5,183 nt of DNA from the NCBI GenBank assembly GCA_031255875.1, contig JAIRRR010000009.1, positions 1 to 5,183 of the forward strand, read 5' to 3'. Position 1 is the first letter of the stretch; the number at the start of each line of letters is the position of its first letter. A program made the position numbers and the translations under genes. Origin of the DNA: Treponema sp. (GTDB lineage Bacteria > Spirochaetota > Spirochaetia > Treponematales > Breznakiellaceae). Positions 1 through 5,183 of this stretch are shown here, in pieces. The notes below the pieces were generated by a model that saw only the letters and a program-made list of their open reading frames with translations, was not told where the DNA came from and made no database searches.

Positions 1-74
1 GCGCCGCCAATAACGCAAAAATCCCGATTATCCGGCGTCCTGCGAACCTTCGGTTCGACGCAGTTTGCGGGGCA

Positions 75-99
75 AAGAATCGCCTAATCGGCGATTTTT
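75..99 (+). terminator. Terminator-like hairpin (possible attenuator) just before the Shine-Dalgarno
   Basis: Arms 75-84 and 90-99 form a 10-bp stem with one G-T wobble and a 5-base TAATC loop. The core is ATCGCC/GGCGAT and the 3' arm ends in a run of five T (95-99). The Shine-Dalgarno GGAGG begins at the next base. A transcript starting downstream of the hairpin would have almost no leader, so the promoter is probably upstream and RNA polymerase must read through it. That fits an attenuator or a leaky terminator better than the plain end of an upstream gene. The T run is partly used in the stem, which weakens the terminator reading. Confidence 0.35.
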
Positions 100-104
100 G
101 GAGG
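100..104 (+). promoter_or_regulatory. Ribosome binding site that decides the start of the first gene
   Basis: GGAGG lies 5 bases before the ATG at 110. It favours this ATG over the in-frame TTG at 65, which has no purine-rich site before it and would run translation through the hairpins. Confidence 0.75.
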
Positions 105-109
105 TTTTA

Positions 110-1285
110 ATGCGCGAAGCGCAACAAACTGCTAGAGGTTTGGCTGCGGAGGGCCGTCGTTTTTACGCCCCCGGCCTTCTCATTGTATTTTTTTTAAGCG
201 TATCCCTTTCCCCGGCCCGCGCGCAGGCCGCCCGCCCCTATTGGTTCATCATGGAGCAGGGGAAGAATTACTTCCGTTCGGGCGAGTACGGCGAGGCGCT
301 TCTGTCCTTCGAGGAGGCCCGGAATCAGAGGCGGGCCGAATACGCCCGCCTGGAACAGGATATGATCAACCTCCTCTCGATCTCCGAAGTGCGCCGCCTG
401 GGAGACAACCTCGACTTTATCGAGCGTTATATTGCCGACAAGCATGTAGTCAGCGCGGCCCGGGCGCTTGAGGAGGTTTACTACCGGGTGGGCCGGGAAA
501 GCCTTGGCAATTCCGCCTATAAAACCCTCGACGTGCTGAGGCGGCTCAGGGACTACCCGGAAGCCGAATACTGGATAGGCGAAACCTACCGCGCCGAGGG
601 GGAGCTTGGCATAGCGATCGGTCAGTACCGGAAGGCCTACGAGCAGAAGGCCGCCCTTGCGGAATCGGGGTTTGAGACGGAAATACTGTACAAGATGGCC
701 GATATACACCGCGTCCGGCAGGAATACAACGAGATGGAAGCGCGGCTTTTGGAAATACTCGGGGAAGACGCCCTGTGGGGGCAAAGCGGCGACAGTTTTC
801 TCCGCGCCGCCATGACCCGCACCCTGGAAGATCCCAACGAAAGAAACCGCATAAACCGTTTCCTTACCCTGTACCGGCACAATAACCAGAAAGTACTGCG
901 GGCCCATGAATTATTGGGGTACTATTACTACGCTTCCAGCCGCTATGTCCACGCGGCGGAACATTTGATGTTTGTGTTTCTGATTCAGAATTCGATTTTT
1001 ATCGACGAGATTATCAGGCGGCGTTTTGACTATAGTTTTACTACCCTGGACGATCTTTTAAATGAAATTGCCGCGCGGCCCCCTCTTGCCGCTTTTTTTG
1101 AAGAAACGGATTATTTTAAAACCCTGTACTATCTGGGCGCCGCCTTATACGGCAACGGGAAACCGGCGTCCGCCCGCGATTTCTGGGCTTTCCTTTCCCG
1201 CCGCCCTGACGCCGGGGAATGGCGGAACCGGGCCGAAGCGCAGCTGCGCAGCCCGTACCTGGAACGGGCGGTGGAAATGCCGTAG
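110..1285 (+). CDS. Exported TPR-like helical repeat protein
   Basis: This 391-residue protein probably acts in the periplasm or at the cell surface. A basic stretch (R16-R17) precedes a hydrophobic core (about 22-34, GLLIVFFLSVSL) and an ARA/AQA signal peptidase I site at about 38-40; there is no lipobox Cys. The rest is helical. TPR-like units with the expected small, aromatic and Ala positions are seen at about 43-76 (YFRSGEYGEALLSFEEA), 151-184 (YWIGETYRAEGELGIAI), 264-297 (LLGYYYYASSRYVHAAEHL) and 335-368 (YYLGAALYGNGKPASA). The linkers between them are helical but degenerate, so further divergent repeats are likely. TPR folds bind proteins and have no catalytic role by themselves; no partner can be named. 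The first eight codons lie inside the inverted-repeat cluster, giving an unusually long n-region before the signal core. The gene may be transcribed separately from the following genes. The TPR call is fairly sure; the function is unknown. Confidence 0.85.
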   Translation: MREAQQTARGLAAEGRRFYAPGLLIVFFLSVSLSPARAQAARPYWFIMEQGKNYFRSGEYGEALLSFEEARNQRRAEYARLEQDMINLLSISEVRRLGDNLDFIERYIADKHVVSAARALEEVYYRVGRESLGNSAYKTLDVLRRLRDYPEAEYWIGETYRAEGELGIAIGQYRKAYEQKAALAESGFETEILYKMADIHRVRQEYNEMEARLLEILGEDALWGQSGDSFLRAAMTRTLEDPNERNRINRFLTLYRHNNQKVLRAHELLGYYYYASSRYVHAAEHLMFVFLIQNSIFIDEIIRRRFDYSFTTLDDLLNEIAARPPLAAFFEETDYFKTLYYLGAALYGNGKPASARDFWAFLSRRPDAGEWRNRAEAQLRSPYLERAVEMP

Positions 1286-1303
1286 GGGGAGTTCCGGTTC
1301 CGG

Positions 1304-1366
1304 AGGCCCCCGCCGGGGAAGCGCCCGCAGGGGGCTTGCGGGTAAAATCCGGCCCGACGGCTTTTT
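1304..1366 (+). terminator. Possible weak terminator region after the first gene
   Basis: AGGCCCCC (1304-1311) can pair with GGGGGCTT (1330-1337), with one G-T wobble, across an 18-base loop. CCCC 1308-1311 can instead pair with GGGG 1315-1318, so two folds compete. Neither stem is followed by a T run. A small GGCC/GGCT stem (1351-1354 with 1359-1362) does run into T at 1362-1366. None of these is a textbook intrinsic terminator, so this is a low-confidence call based on GC-rich pairing followed by a T tract in the only sizeable gap of the window. Confidence 0.3.
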
Positions 1367-1381
1367 CTTGTCCCTGTTTCG

Positions 1382-1390
1382 TGATACACT
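1382..1390 (+). promoter_or_regulatory. Possible extended -10 promoter element before the UPRT gene
   Basis: TGATACACT reads as an extended -10 (TG, one base, then TACACT, 4 of 6 matches to TATAAT). No good -35 lies 16-18 bases upstream. Transcription would start near 1396-1398. The ribosome binding site AGGGGG (1399-1404), 7 bases before the ATG at 1412, would then lie at the very 5' end of the message. It is offered only because a new transcription unit plausibly starts in this gap. Confidence 0.22.
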
Positions 1391-1411
1391 TGCGGAACAG
1401 GGGGTTAATTT

Positions 1412-2482
1412 ATGAGTACCGTTATTCTCAAAGCCGAGGATCTCGACGGATTTCTTACCGATTCCGATAAAGACCACATCGCCCGCATGGACAGATTTTA
1501 CCGGGAAGTGATGGCCTGTTTCAGCCTTCTGTCTTCCACGCAGTCCGCAGCCGCGCGGAAACAGGAAGAGGAAAACCTTATCCGGCACTACAACGAAATG
1601 GGCGATCTGATGCAGGAAATTTGCAAGACGGAGCCGGGTATCCACGTGTATTCTTTTCTTATGCCCCACGAAAGCCACGCCGAGGTTTCCCGGCTTATCG
1701 CCAAACTGCGGGATATCAGGACCGGGCAGGAAGAATTCGTCTACTATATCCAGCGGGCATTTGAAATGCTCTTCAAGCTGGCCTACGGCGGTGCCTCGGT
1801 CTCCAACAAGAACTACCTCATCGTACAGACCCCGGTAACCGTCCCGGTACAAAATTTCGCGGTACACAAAATCCCGAATATTGACGATAAAATCGAAAAC
1901 GCGGTGATGTGCGTCATGCTCCGGGGCGCGCTGCTCCCGTCCATGATCATGTCCAAGGAGATAGAGGAGTATTCCTCGCACGGCTATGTAACGCCCTTCG
2001 CCCTGTTCCGTATTAAACGGGACGAGCGGAAAAACGAGGCCGATATGGAGTATATCCTGGACCTGGATCGTTCTTACTTTGATTTGAAAAGCCTCGACGG
2101 CAAAGACCTTGTGTTTGCCGATCCGATGAACGCCACCGGGGGCAGCCTGGTTACCGTTGTCAAATATCTTTTGGATCAGGGCGTAAAGCCGAAATCGGTG
2201 CAGTTTTTCAACGTCATTTCCGCGCTCAAGGGGGCGCTCCGTTCCGTGCGGGCGCTGGAGAACTGCCAGGTTTACACCTTGTGGATGGATCCGGTGCTCA
2301 ACCAGATGGCCTACATACTGCCGGGCCTGGGGGACGCGGGCGACAGGATAAACGGGCGGGACACGGACCAGAATCCCCGCAACATGATCCAGCTTGTCGC
2401 GGACTACGGTTCGGGCATTGCCCGGCTTTACCGGGCGCAGCTTCGAAAAATAGAGGAAACCGTTTTAGGCGTCCAGAAATGA
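1412..2482 (+). CDS. upp: Uracil phosphoribosyltransferase with a long N-terminal extension
   Basis: The predicted reaction is uracil + PRPP to UMP + diphosphate, the cytosolic pyrimidine salvage step. The 356-residue product has a UPRT-type core from about 130 to 320. It includes LRGALLP (170-176, matching the LRAG segment of UPRTs), the PRPP loop DPMNATGGS (237-245, canonical DPMLATGGS) and, after YTLWMDP, the uracil-binding end [16 protein letters not shown] (301-316), which matches the diagnostic PGLGDAGD of the family. Usual bacterial UPRTs have about 208 residues. Here about 130 extra, mostly helical and charged residues precede the core, and about 40 helical residues follow it. No known domain was recognised in the extension. 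The start has AGGGGG 7 bases upstream, and no strong alternative ATG gives a family-length protein. The LRAG to LRGA swap is a mild deviation; the catalytic Asp (D237) and the GG are intact, so activity is likely. The next gene overlaps it by 4 bases. Confidence 0.88.
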   Translation: MSTVILKAEDLDGFLTDSDKDHIARMDRFYREVMACFSLLSSTQSAAARKQEEENLIRHYNEMGDLMQEICKTEPGIHVYSFLMPHESHAEVSRLIAKLRDIRTGQEEFVYYIQRAFEMLFKLAYGGASVSNKNYLIVQTPVTVPVQNFAVHKIPNIDDKIENAVMCVMLRGALLPSMIMSKEIEEYSSHGYVTPFALFRIKRDERKNEADMEYILDLDRSYFDLKSLDGKDLVFADPMNATGGSLVTVVKYLLDQGVKPKSVQFFNVISALKGALRSVRALENCQVYTLWMDPVLNQMAYILPGLGDAGDRINGRDTDQNPRNMIQLVADYGSGIARLYRAQLRKIEETVLGVQK

Positions 2483-3498
2483 AACCGGCTCTGCGGGCAG
2501 TATTGCTGTCATCCCTGGCTGCGGTTTTCTCGTTCGGCAGCGTTTCCTGCGCGTCGGCCCGGTTGGTCGCCTCGGCGGAGGAATACTATACGCTGGGCAT
2601 GGCGTATTTCGATCTGGGCAGATACGAAGAAGCGGAACAGTGGCTTGGCCGGGCCAGGCGCGTGGATAAAACCAAGATCGCTTCGGAGTACAACCTGGGA
2701 CGCATCGCTTTTGAACGCGGCCGCTATAACGAAGCCTTAAAGTACTTTGAGCAGATTCTGGAGCGGGATCCCGAAAACATTTTGGCGCTCAGGGCTTCGT
2801 CGTATACCAAGATAAAACTCTCCGATATCGAGGGCGCGGAGGAATACTATGGCCGGGTGCTGCGCCTGGTCCCGGAAAGCTACGACGACGGCTACAACTA
2901 CGCCCTGGTCCTCTTCACACTTGATAAAAACGAGAGGGCGGAGGAGGTCCTTTTAAAATACGATTTGATTATCGATGCCAACAGCGACGCTGTTTTGCTT
3001 CTGGCGCGTATCCAGGCAAAGCTGGGCAAGGTAGAGGCGGTGGACAATTTCGACCGCTACCTCCAGGTAAAGCCGGACAACAAAGTGCGCTTTGAATACG
3101 CCGAAATCCTGGAGAAAAGCGAATTCTACGCCCGCGCCCTGGAAGAATACCGCGCGGTGCTGAACGAGATTCCCCAGGGCGGGAGTTCCGCTGCGGACGG
3201 GGGCCTTGCCAGGCCGCAGATCCTCTTCACTATAGCGCGCCTCCTGCTCATCGCCGAGGCCGGCAGCGACAGCGGGATAACGGCTCTTTCCCGGGCGGTC
3301 GAGGAAGGCTTTAACGATATTCCCGCGCTGGAGGCGGTACTTGAGGAACCGGGGATCGACGAGGCGCAAAAAGAAGAAATAAGGCGCATCATTTCGGGTA
3401 TTGAAAGCGGCGGGGATGCCGGCGGGGAAGAAAACGGCGAAGACGGGGAGCCTGAGAATCCGGAAATCCCCCGGATTTCTGCCGGGCAGGACGCCTGA
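2479..3498 (+). CDS. TPR-repeat lipoprotein
   Basis: This is a 339-residue lipid-anchored protein. A basic start (MKPALR), a hydrophobic stretch to about 19 and FGSVSC (19-24) make a relaxed spirochaete-type lipobox with C24 as the lipidated residue. At least three good TPRs follow in tandem: about 33-66 ([21 protein letters not shown]), 67-100 ([21 protein letters not shown], ending DPEN) and 101-134 (ending VPES). More divergent units lie at about 135-168, 171-202 and 203-235. The end (about 305-339) is an acidic, Gly/Glu/Pro-rich tail that looks disordered. The frame is open far upstream, but the ATG at 2479 is chosen because it gives the signal sequence and overlaps the UPRT stop as ATGA. 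There is no strong Shine-Dalgarno (only AGGCG at 2467-2471), so translation is probably coupled to UPRT. Scaffold or assembly roles in the envelope are typical of such proteins; the actual partner is unknown. Confidence 0.86.
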   Translation: MKPALRAVLLSSLAAVFSFGSVSCASARLVASAEEYYTLGMAYFDLGRYEEAEQWLGRARRVDKTKIASEYNLGRIAFERGRYNEALKYFEQILERDPENILALRASSYTKIKLSDIEGAEEYYGRVLRLVPESYDDGYNYALVLFTLDKNERAEEVLLKYDLIIDANSDAVLLLARIQAKLGKVEAVDNFDRYLQVKPDNKVRFEYAEILEKSEFYARALEEYRAVLNEIPQGGSSAADGGLARPQILFTIARLLLIAEAGSDSGITALSRAVEEGFNDIPALEAVLEEPGIDEAQKEEIRRIISGIESGGDAGGEENGEDGEPENPEIPRISAGQDA

Positions 3499-3503
3499 AG
3501 GGA
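3498..3503 (+). promoter_or_regulatory. Ribosome binding site supporting a GTG start
   Basis: AAGGGA lies 6 bases before GTG 3510 and starts on the last base of the preceding stop codon. It supports GTG 3510 over the in-frame ATGs at 3522 and 3525, which would remove the first beta strand of the family. Confidence 0.6.
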
Positions 3504-3509
3504 CAGCCC

Positions 3510-3797
3510 GTGGTAGTTTCCATGATGCAGCTGGTTTTTGAACTTCCCGACGCGGAAAGCATAAAAGACAAGAGGCGGATCATCCGCTCGGTCAAGGACA
3601 GGCTTGTAAGGCGTTTCCGCATCAGCGCCGCCGAAGTGGACCTTCAGGATTCCCTCTCCTTCGGGCAAATAGGGGGGGCGCTGGTTTCCAACTCCAGGGA
3701 TTTCGGGGAGACGGTATTGCAAAAGGCTTTTAAGATGATAGAAGACGAGATGCCGATCCGCATCCATGATATGAAAATTTACTCCGAGGAATTTTAA
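3510..3797 (+). CDS. DUF503 / YlxP-like small protein
   Basis: The 95-residue protein matches DUF503 (YlxP-like) in length and pattern. It has an N-terminal strand VVSMMQLVFELP (2-13), then SIKDKRRIIRSVKDRLVRRF (17-36), the family's basic helix after S-[LI]-K-[DE]-K-R, then ISAAEVDLQD (38-47) and a second strand ending ALVSNS (57-62). A C-terminal helix and the strand IRIHDMKIYSEEF follow. The family is small, soluble and probably ferredoxin-like in fold. In Bacillus and many others it is encoded between infB and rbfA, which has led to proposals of a ribosome- or RNA-related role, but its function is not established. Here it is not beside infB or rbfA; it sits between two lipoprotein genes, 11 bases after one and 6 before the other. 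The GTG start begins at the expected family N-terminus. The family call is confident; the role is unknown. Confidence 0.85.
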   Translation: MVVSMMQLVFELPDAESIKDKRRIIRSVKDRLVRRFRISAAEVDLQDSLSFGQIGGALVSNSRDFGETVLQKAFKMIEDEMPIRIHDMKIYSEEF

Positions 3798-3803
3798 AAC
3801 GTT

Positions 3804-4472
3804 ATGGCAAAAAAAAGGTTCATAAAAACCGGAGCCGCTTTACTGCTGGTTTTCTTTTTCGGCTCCTGTATAGGCGTGAGCGCGGACATTACAATCAGGA
3901 AAAACGGCTCGGGGTTTATTACCCTTGAATACAGGGTGTCGGGCGAATTGGAAGCGCTGGGAAAACTTGACGGCAACGCCCGCTGGCTCCCGGTCCCGGT
4001 CGGCAGGGCGGATTTTGAGCGGACCGTCGCCCGTATTCCCTCCATGCGCATGGCTTCTTTCAGCACGAAGAGGCAGGGCGGGGATGTCGTGAGCAAGGCC
4101 AGGCTCAATTTCGGCGATACCGGGGCGCTGCTCAAATTCCTCGACGCCCTGGGGGCGGGCGCGGGCCTTGTTTCCGGAGACGGCGGGAAATTGCTCGCCC
4201 TGGATTTTGGCAGCGACGAAGGGGCGGCGGACCCCCTGCTTGCGGAATTTGCCGCCGAGGCGGCGGCTCCCTATTCCCTGGAACTCCGTTTCGATACGGG
4301 CGCGGAAGCGGAGATCTTCCTTGTCGACCGGGACGGCCGGAGACATGAAACGGAATCGCTTCCCCGGGGGTGGACTTTCGGGGGCGGCAGGAAGGCGGTC
4401 TTTTCAGCCCCCATGGGCGACGTCCTTACTGCGGCGGAACCCGTGCGCCTCCGGATCCGCTGGGCGGACTGA
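3804..4472 (+). CDS. Small lipoprotein of unknown function
   Basis: This 222-residue product has a basic start (AKKRFIK), a hydrophobic core to F19 and FGSC (19-22), so C22 is the likely lipid anchor. The mature part opens with a strand-rich segment, DITIRKNGSGFITLEYRVS (28-46), where a Gly-Ser-Gly turn joins two amphipathic strands. This loosely recalls the start of LppM-type (DUF3153) domains, but that is a guess from pattern. Further on there is an alpha/beta-looking segment (about 85-115), a region rich in Ala, Gly and Glu (about 120-153) and a beta-rich end (about 155-222). No catalytic motif or repeat was seen. The start is ATG 3804, 6 bases after the previous stop; the nearest purine-rich stretch, GAGGA (3786-3790), is 13 bases away, so translation may depend on coupling. 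It is the last gene of the + strand block. Lipoprotein: fairly sure; role: unknown. Confidence 0.8.
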   Translation: MAKKRFIKTGAALLLVFFFGSCIGVSADITIRKNGSGFITLEYRVSGELEALGKLDGNARWLPVPVGRADFERTVARIPSMRMASFSTKRQGGDVVSKARLNFGDTGALLKFLDALGAGAGLVSGDGGKLLALDFGSDEGAADPLLAEFAAEAAAPYSLELRFDTGAEAEIFLVDRDGRRHETESLPRGWTFGGGRKAVFSAPMGDVLTAAEPVRLRIRWAD

Positions 4473-4476
4473 GCGG

Positions 4477-5145
4477 TCAGGCGCCGGCCAGGCAGACCGC
4501 CAGGGCCATTACGCAGAGAACAAAAAGCCCCAGCCTGGCAAAGAAGAACGCCGGTCTTTTGCGTATCCGGTAAGGTACGGCGAACACCACTGCCCGCATC
4601 AGGGAGAGCAGGAGGGGGAAGGCGAACAGGGTTACCGTGAGGGCCGACAGGGCAAAATTTGACAGGAAAAGCCGGGAAAGCGCCCCGTTGCCGAACGCGT
4701 CATTAAAGGTGATCACCGGCAGCACTGTAAGGACCAGGGAAAAGATAAACGCCGGCAGGGCGCGGGGCCAGATCATTGCCAGGGAGATGCAGACCAGCAT
4801 CCAGGTCAGAAGCGGCGCGGCGGTAATGTCCGTCATGCTTCCCAAGAGCAGCAGCACGACTGAAAAGCAGATGGCGGTAAAGCCGTAAAACCCTCCCCGC
4901 CGCTTAATCCAGATCAGGGAGAGCAGCGACAACGGAACGGCGCAGAAGAGCAAAATCCCCGCGAAAAAGGCGAGGCCGATGACCGTATAGAGGCGGCCAA
5001 GCGGCAGCGCGGGAAGCGGGACCCGGAAAAGCGCGGCAAAGGCGTAGAGGAGGGCTTCCCCGGCAATGACCGACAGGAACAGGGCGGCGACGTAGAGCAG
5101 GGACATCCAGGAGCAGGAAAACCCTATCCGCAGGAGGATAAGCAT
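4477..5145 (-). CDS. Polytopic integral membrane protein of unknown function
   Basis: The 222-residue protein is strongly hydrophobic, with about seven candidate membrane segments at roughly 15-40, 52-80, 86-103, 109-126, 129-147, 159-183 and 200-220. Short basic loops such as IKRRGG (80-85) and PYRIRKRP (191-198) suggest cytoplasmic sides. No transporter, permease or enzyme signature was recognised, and charged residues inside the segments are few (E30, D106, D149). The start ATG (complement of 5143-5145) has GGAGG 6 bases before it. The same frame stays open from there to the window edge, coding another hydrophobic run, so a start outside the window cannot be excluded. The gene converges on the lipoprotein gene with four bases between stops, and its upstream neighbours are off the window. 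On the opposite strand no competing frame has coding character. Confidence 0.75.
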   Translation of the reverse strand: MLILLRIGFSCSWMSLLYVAALFLSVIAGEALLYAFAALFRVPLPALPLGRLYTVIGLAFFAGILLFCAVPLSLLSLIWIKRRGGFYGFTAICFSVVLLLLGSMTDITAAPLLTWMLVCISLAMIWPRALPAFIFSLVLTVLPVITFNDAFGNGALSRLFLSNFALSALTVTLFAFPLLLSLMRAVVFAVPYRIRKRPAFFFARLGLFVLCVMALAVCLAGA

Positions 5146-5151
5146 TTTCAG

Positions 5152-5156
5152 CCTCC
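5152..5156 (-). promoter_or_regulatory. Ribosome binding site for the minus-strand membrane protein
   Basis: On the minus strand GGAGG lies 6 bases before the ATG at 5145. This is the main reason for placing the start there although the frame continues open to the window edge. Confidence 0.6.
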
Positions 5157-5183
5157 GGAAGAGGAAGAAAAACAGAAATACAA

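Larger units (their letters stand above)
40..132 (+). repeat. Cluster of nested inverted repeats spanning the 5' leader and start codon of the first gene
   Basis: Four complementary pairings are visible. (A) 40-48 CTGCGAACC pairs with GGTT (52-55) and CGCAG (59-63), leaving loop TTC and a 3-base bulge; an alternative inner form pairs CGAACC 43-48 with GGTTCG 52-57. (B) 75-84 pairs with 90-99. (C) TGCGC 111-115 pairs with GCGCA 119-123 around a GAA loop and includes the T and G of the start codon. (Outer) GCAGTTTG 60-67 is the exact reverse complement of CAAACTGC 125-132, enclosing B, the Shine-Dalgarno and C. The outer arm shares bases 60-63 with hairpin A, so the two structures exclude each other. 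Such packing is unlikely by chance. It could be a REP/MITE-like dispersed repeat or an RNA control element; one copy cannot tell these apart. Confidence 0.55.

Noticed and set aside
20..37. Possible -10 (GATTAT at 26-31) for the first gene
   Set aside because: Only 4 of 6 matches, and the window holds no acceptable -35 region at the right distance.
65..109. Upstream TTG start for the first gene
   Set aside because: There is no Shine-Dalgarno before TTG 65, the extra residues are encoded by hairpin sequence, and ATG 110 has GGAGG at 5 bases.
155..184. Twin-arginine export signal in the first protein
   Set aside because: R16-R17 are followed by FYAPGLL, which lacks the x-F-L-K pattern, and the hydrophobic core fits an ordinary Sec signal.
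194..907. Minus-strand open frame of 237 codons inside the first gene
   Set aside because: It lies wholly opposite a well-supported TPR gene, has no ribosome binding site and shows no recognisable domain; it is a shadow of GC-rich codon use.
1145..1981. Minus-strand open frame of 278 codons spanning the end of the first gene, the gap and the start of UPRT
   Set aside because: It crosses two convincing genes and the non-coding gap, and its composition is charged and His/Arg-rich without motifs.
2281..2478. Longer N-terminus for the TPR lipoprotein from the open frame inside UPRT
   Set aside because: The upstream residues are Gly/Arg/Pro-rich out-of-frame UPRT sequence, and the lipoprotein signal starts exactly at ATG 2479.
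3126..3767. Minus-strand open frame of 213 codons opposite the TPR lipoprotein and DUF503 genes
   Set aside because: It is antisense to two family-supported genes, and its Ser/Pro-rich stretch is the complement of the Gly/Glu-rich tail.
4168..4662. Plus-strand open frame bridging the lipoprotein end and the membrane gene
   Set aside because: The product is Arg/Pro-rich and domainless, and it overlaps two better-supported genes on both strands.

Overview
The window looks like chromosomal DNA from a spirochaete, most likely a Treponema-like bacterium. This rests on two short lipoprotein signals with the relaxed -FGS(V)SC type lipobox, exported TPR proteins, and a uracil phosphoribosyltransferase (UPRT) with a long extra N-terminal region. 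The assignment is an inference with moderate confidence: there is no rRNA or marker gene here. No mobile-element gene, tRNA, rRNA or CRISPR array was seen.

Layout. Bases 1-109 are a leader with several inverted repeats, including a terminator-like hairpin directly before a good Shine-Dalgarno sequence. An exported TPR protein (110-1285, +) follows. A GC-rich 126-base gap holds a possible weak terminator and a possible promoter. Then comes a compact four-gene + strand block: an extended UPRT (1412-2482); a TPR lipoprotein (2479-3498) whose ATG overlaps the UPRT stop; a DUF503/YlxP-like small protein starting at GTG (3510-3797); and a small unclassified lipoprotein (3804-4472). A polytopic membrane protein on the minus strand (4477-5145) converges on this block with four bases between the two stop codons.

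How the genes fit together. The tight spacing (4-base overlap, then 11-base and 6-base gaps) indicates that the four middle genes are co-transcribed. They mix a cytosolic pyrimidine-salvage enzyme, two envelope lipoproteins and a probable cytosolic RNA- or ribosome-linked small protein, so the block does not read as one pathway. The two TPR proteins (one secreted, one lipid-anchored) flanking UPRT suggest envelope or protein-protein scaffolding roles, but no specific function can be read from the sequence.

The most unusual structure is at 40-132. Nested and partly competing inverted repeats enclose the ribosome binding site and start codon of the first gene and run into its first eight codons. 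This is either a dispersed repeat that has supplied a gene start, or an RNA leader controlling expression.
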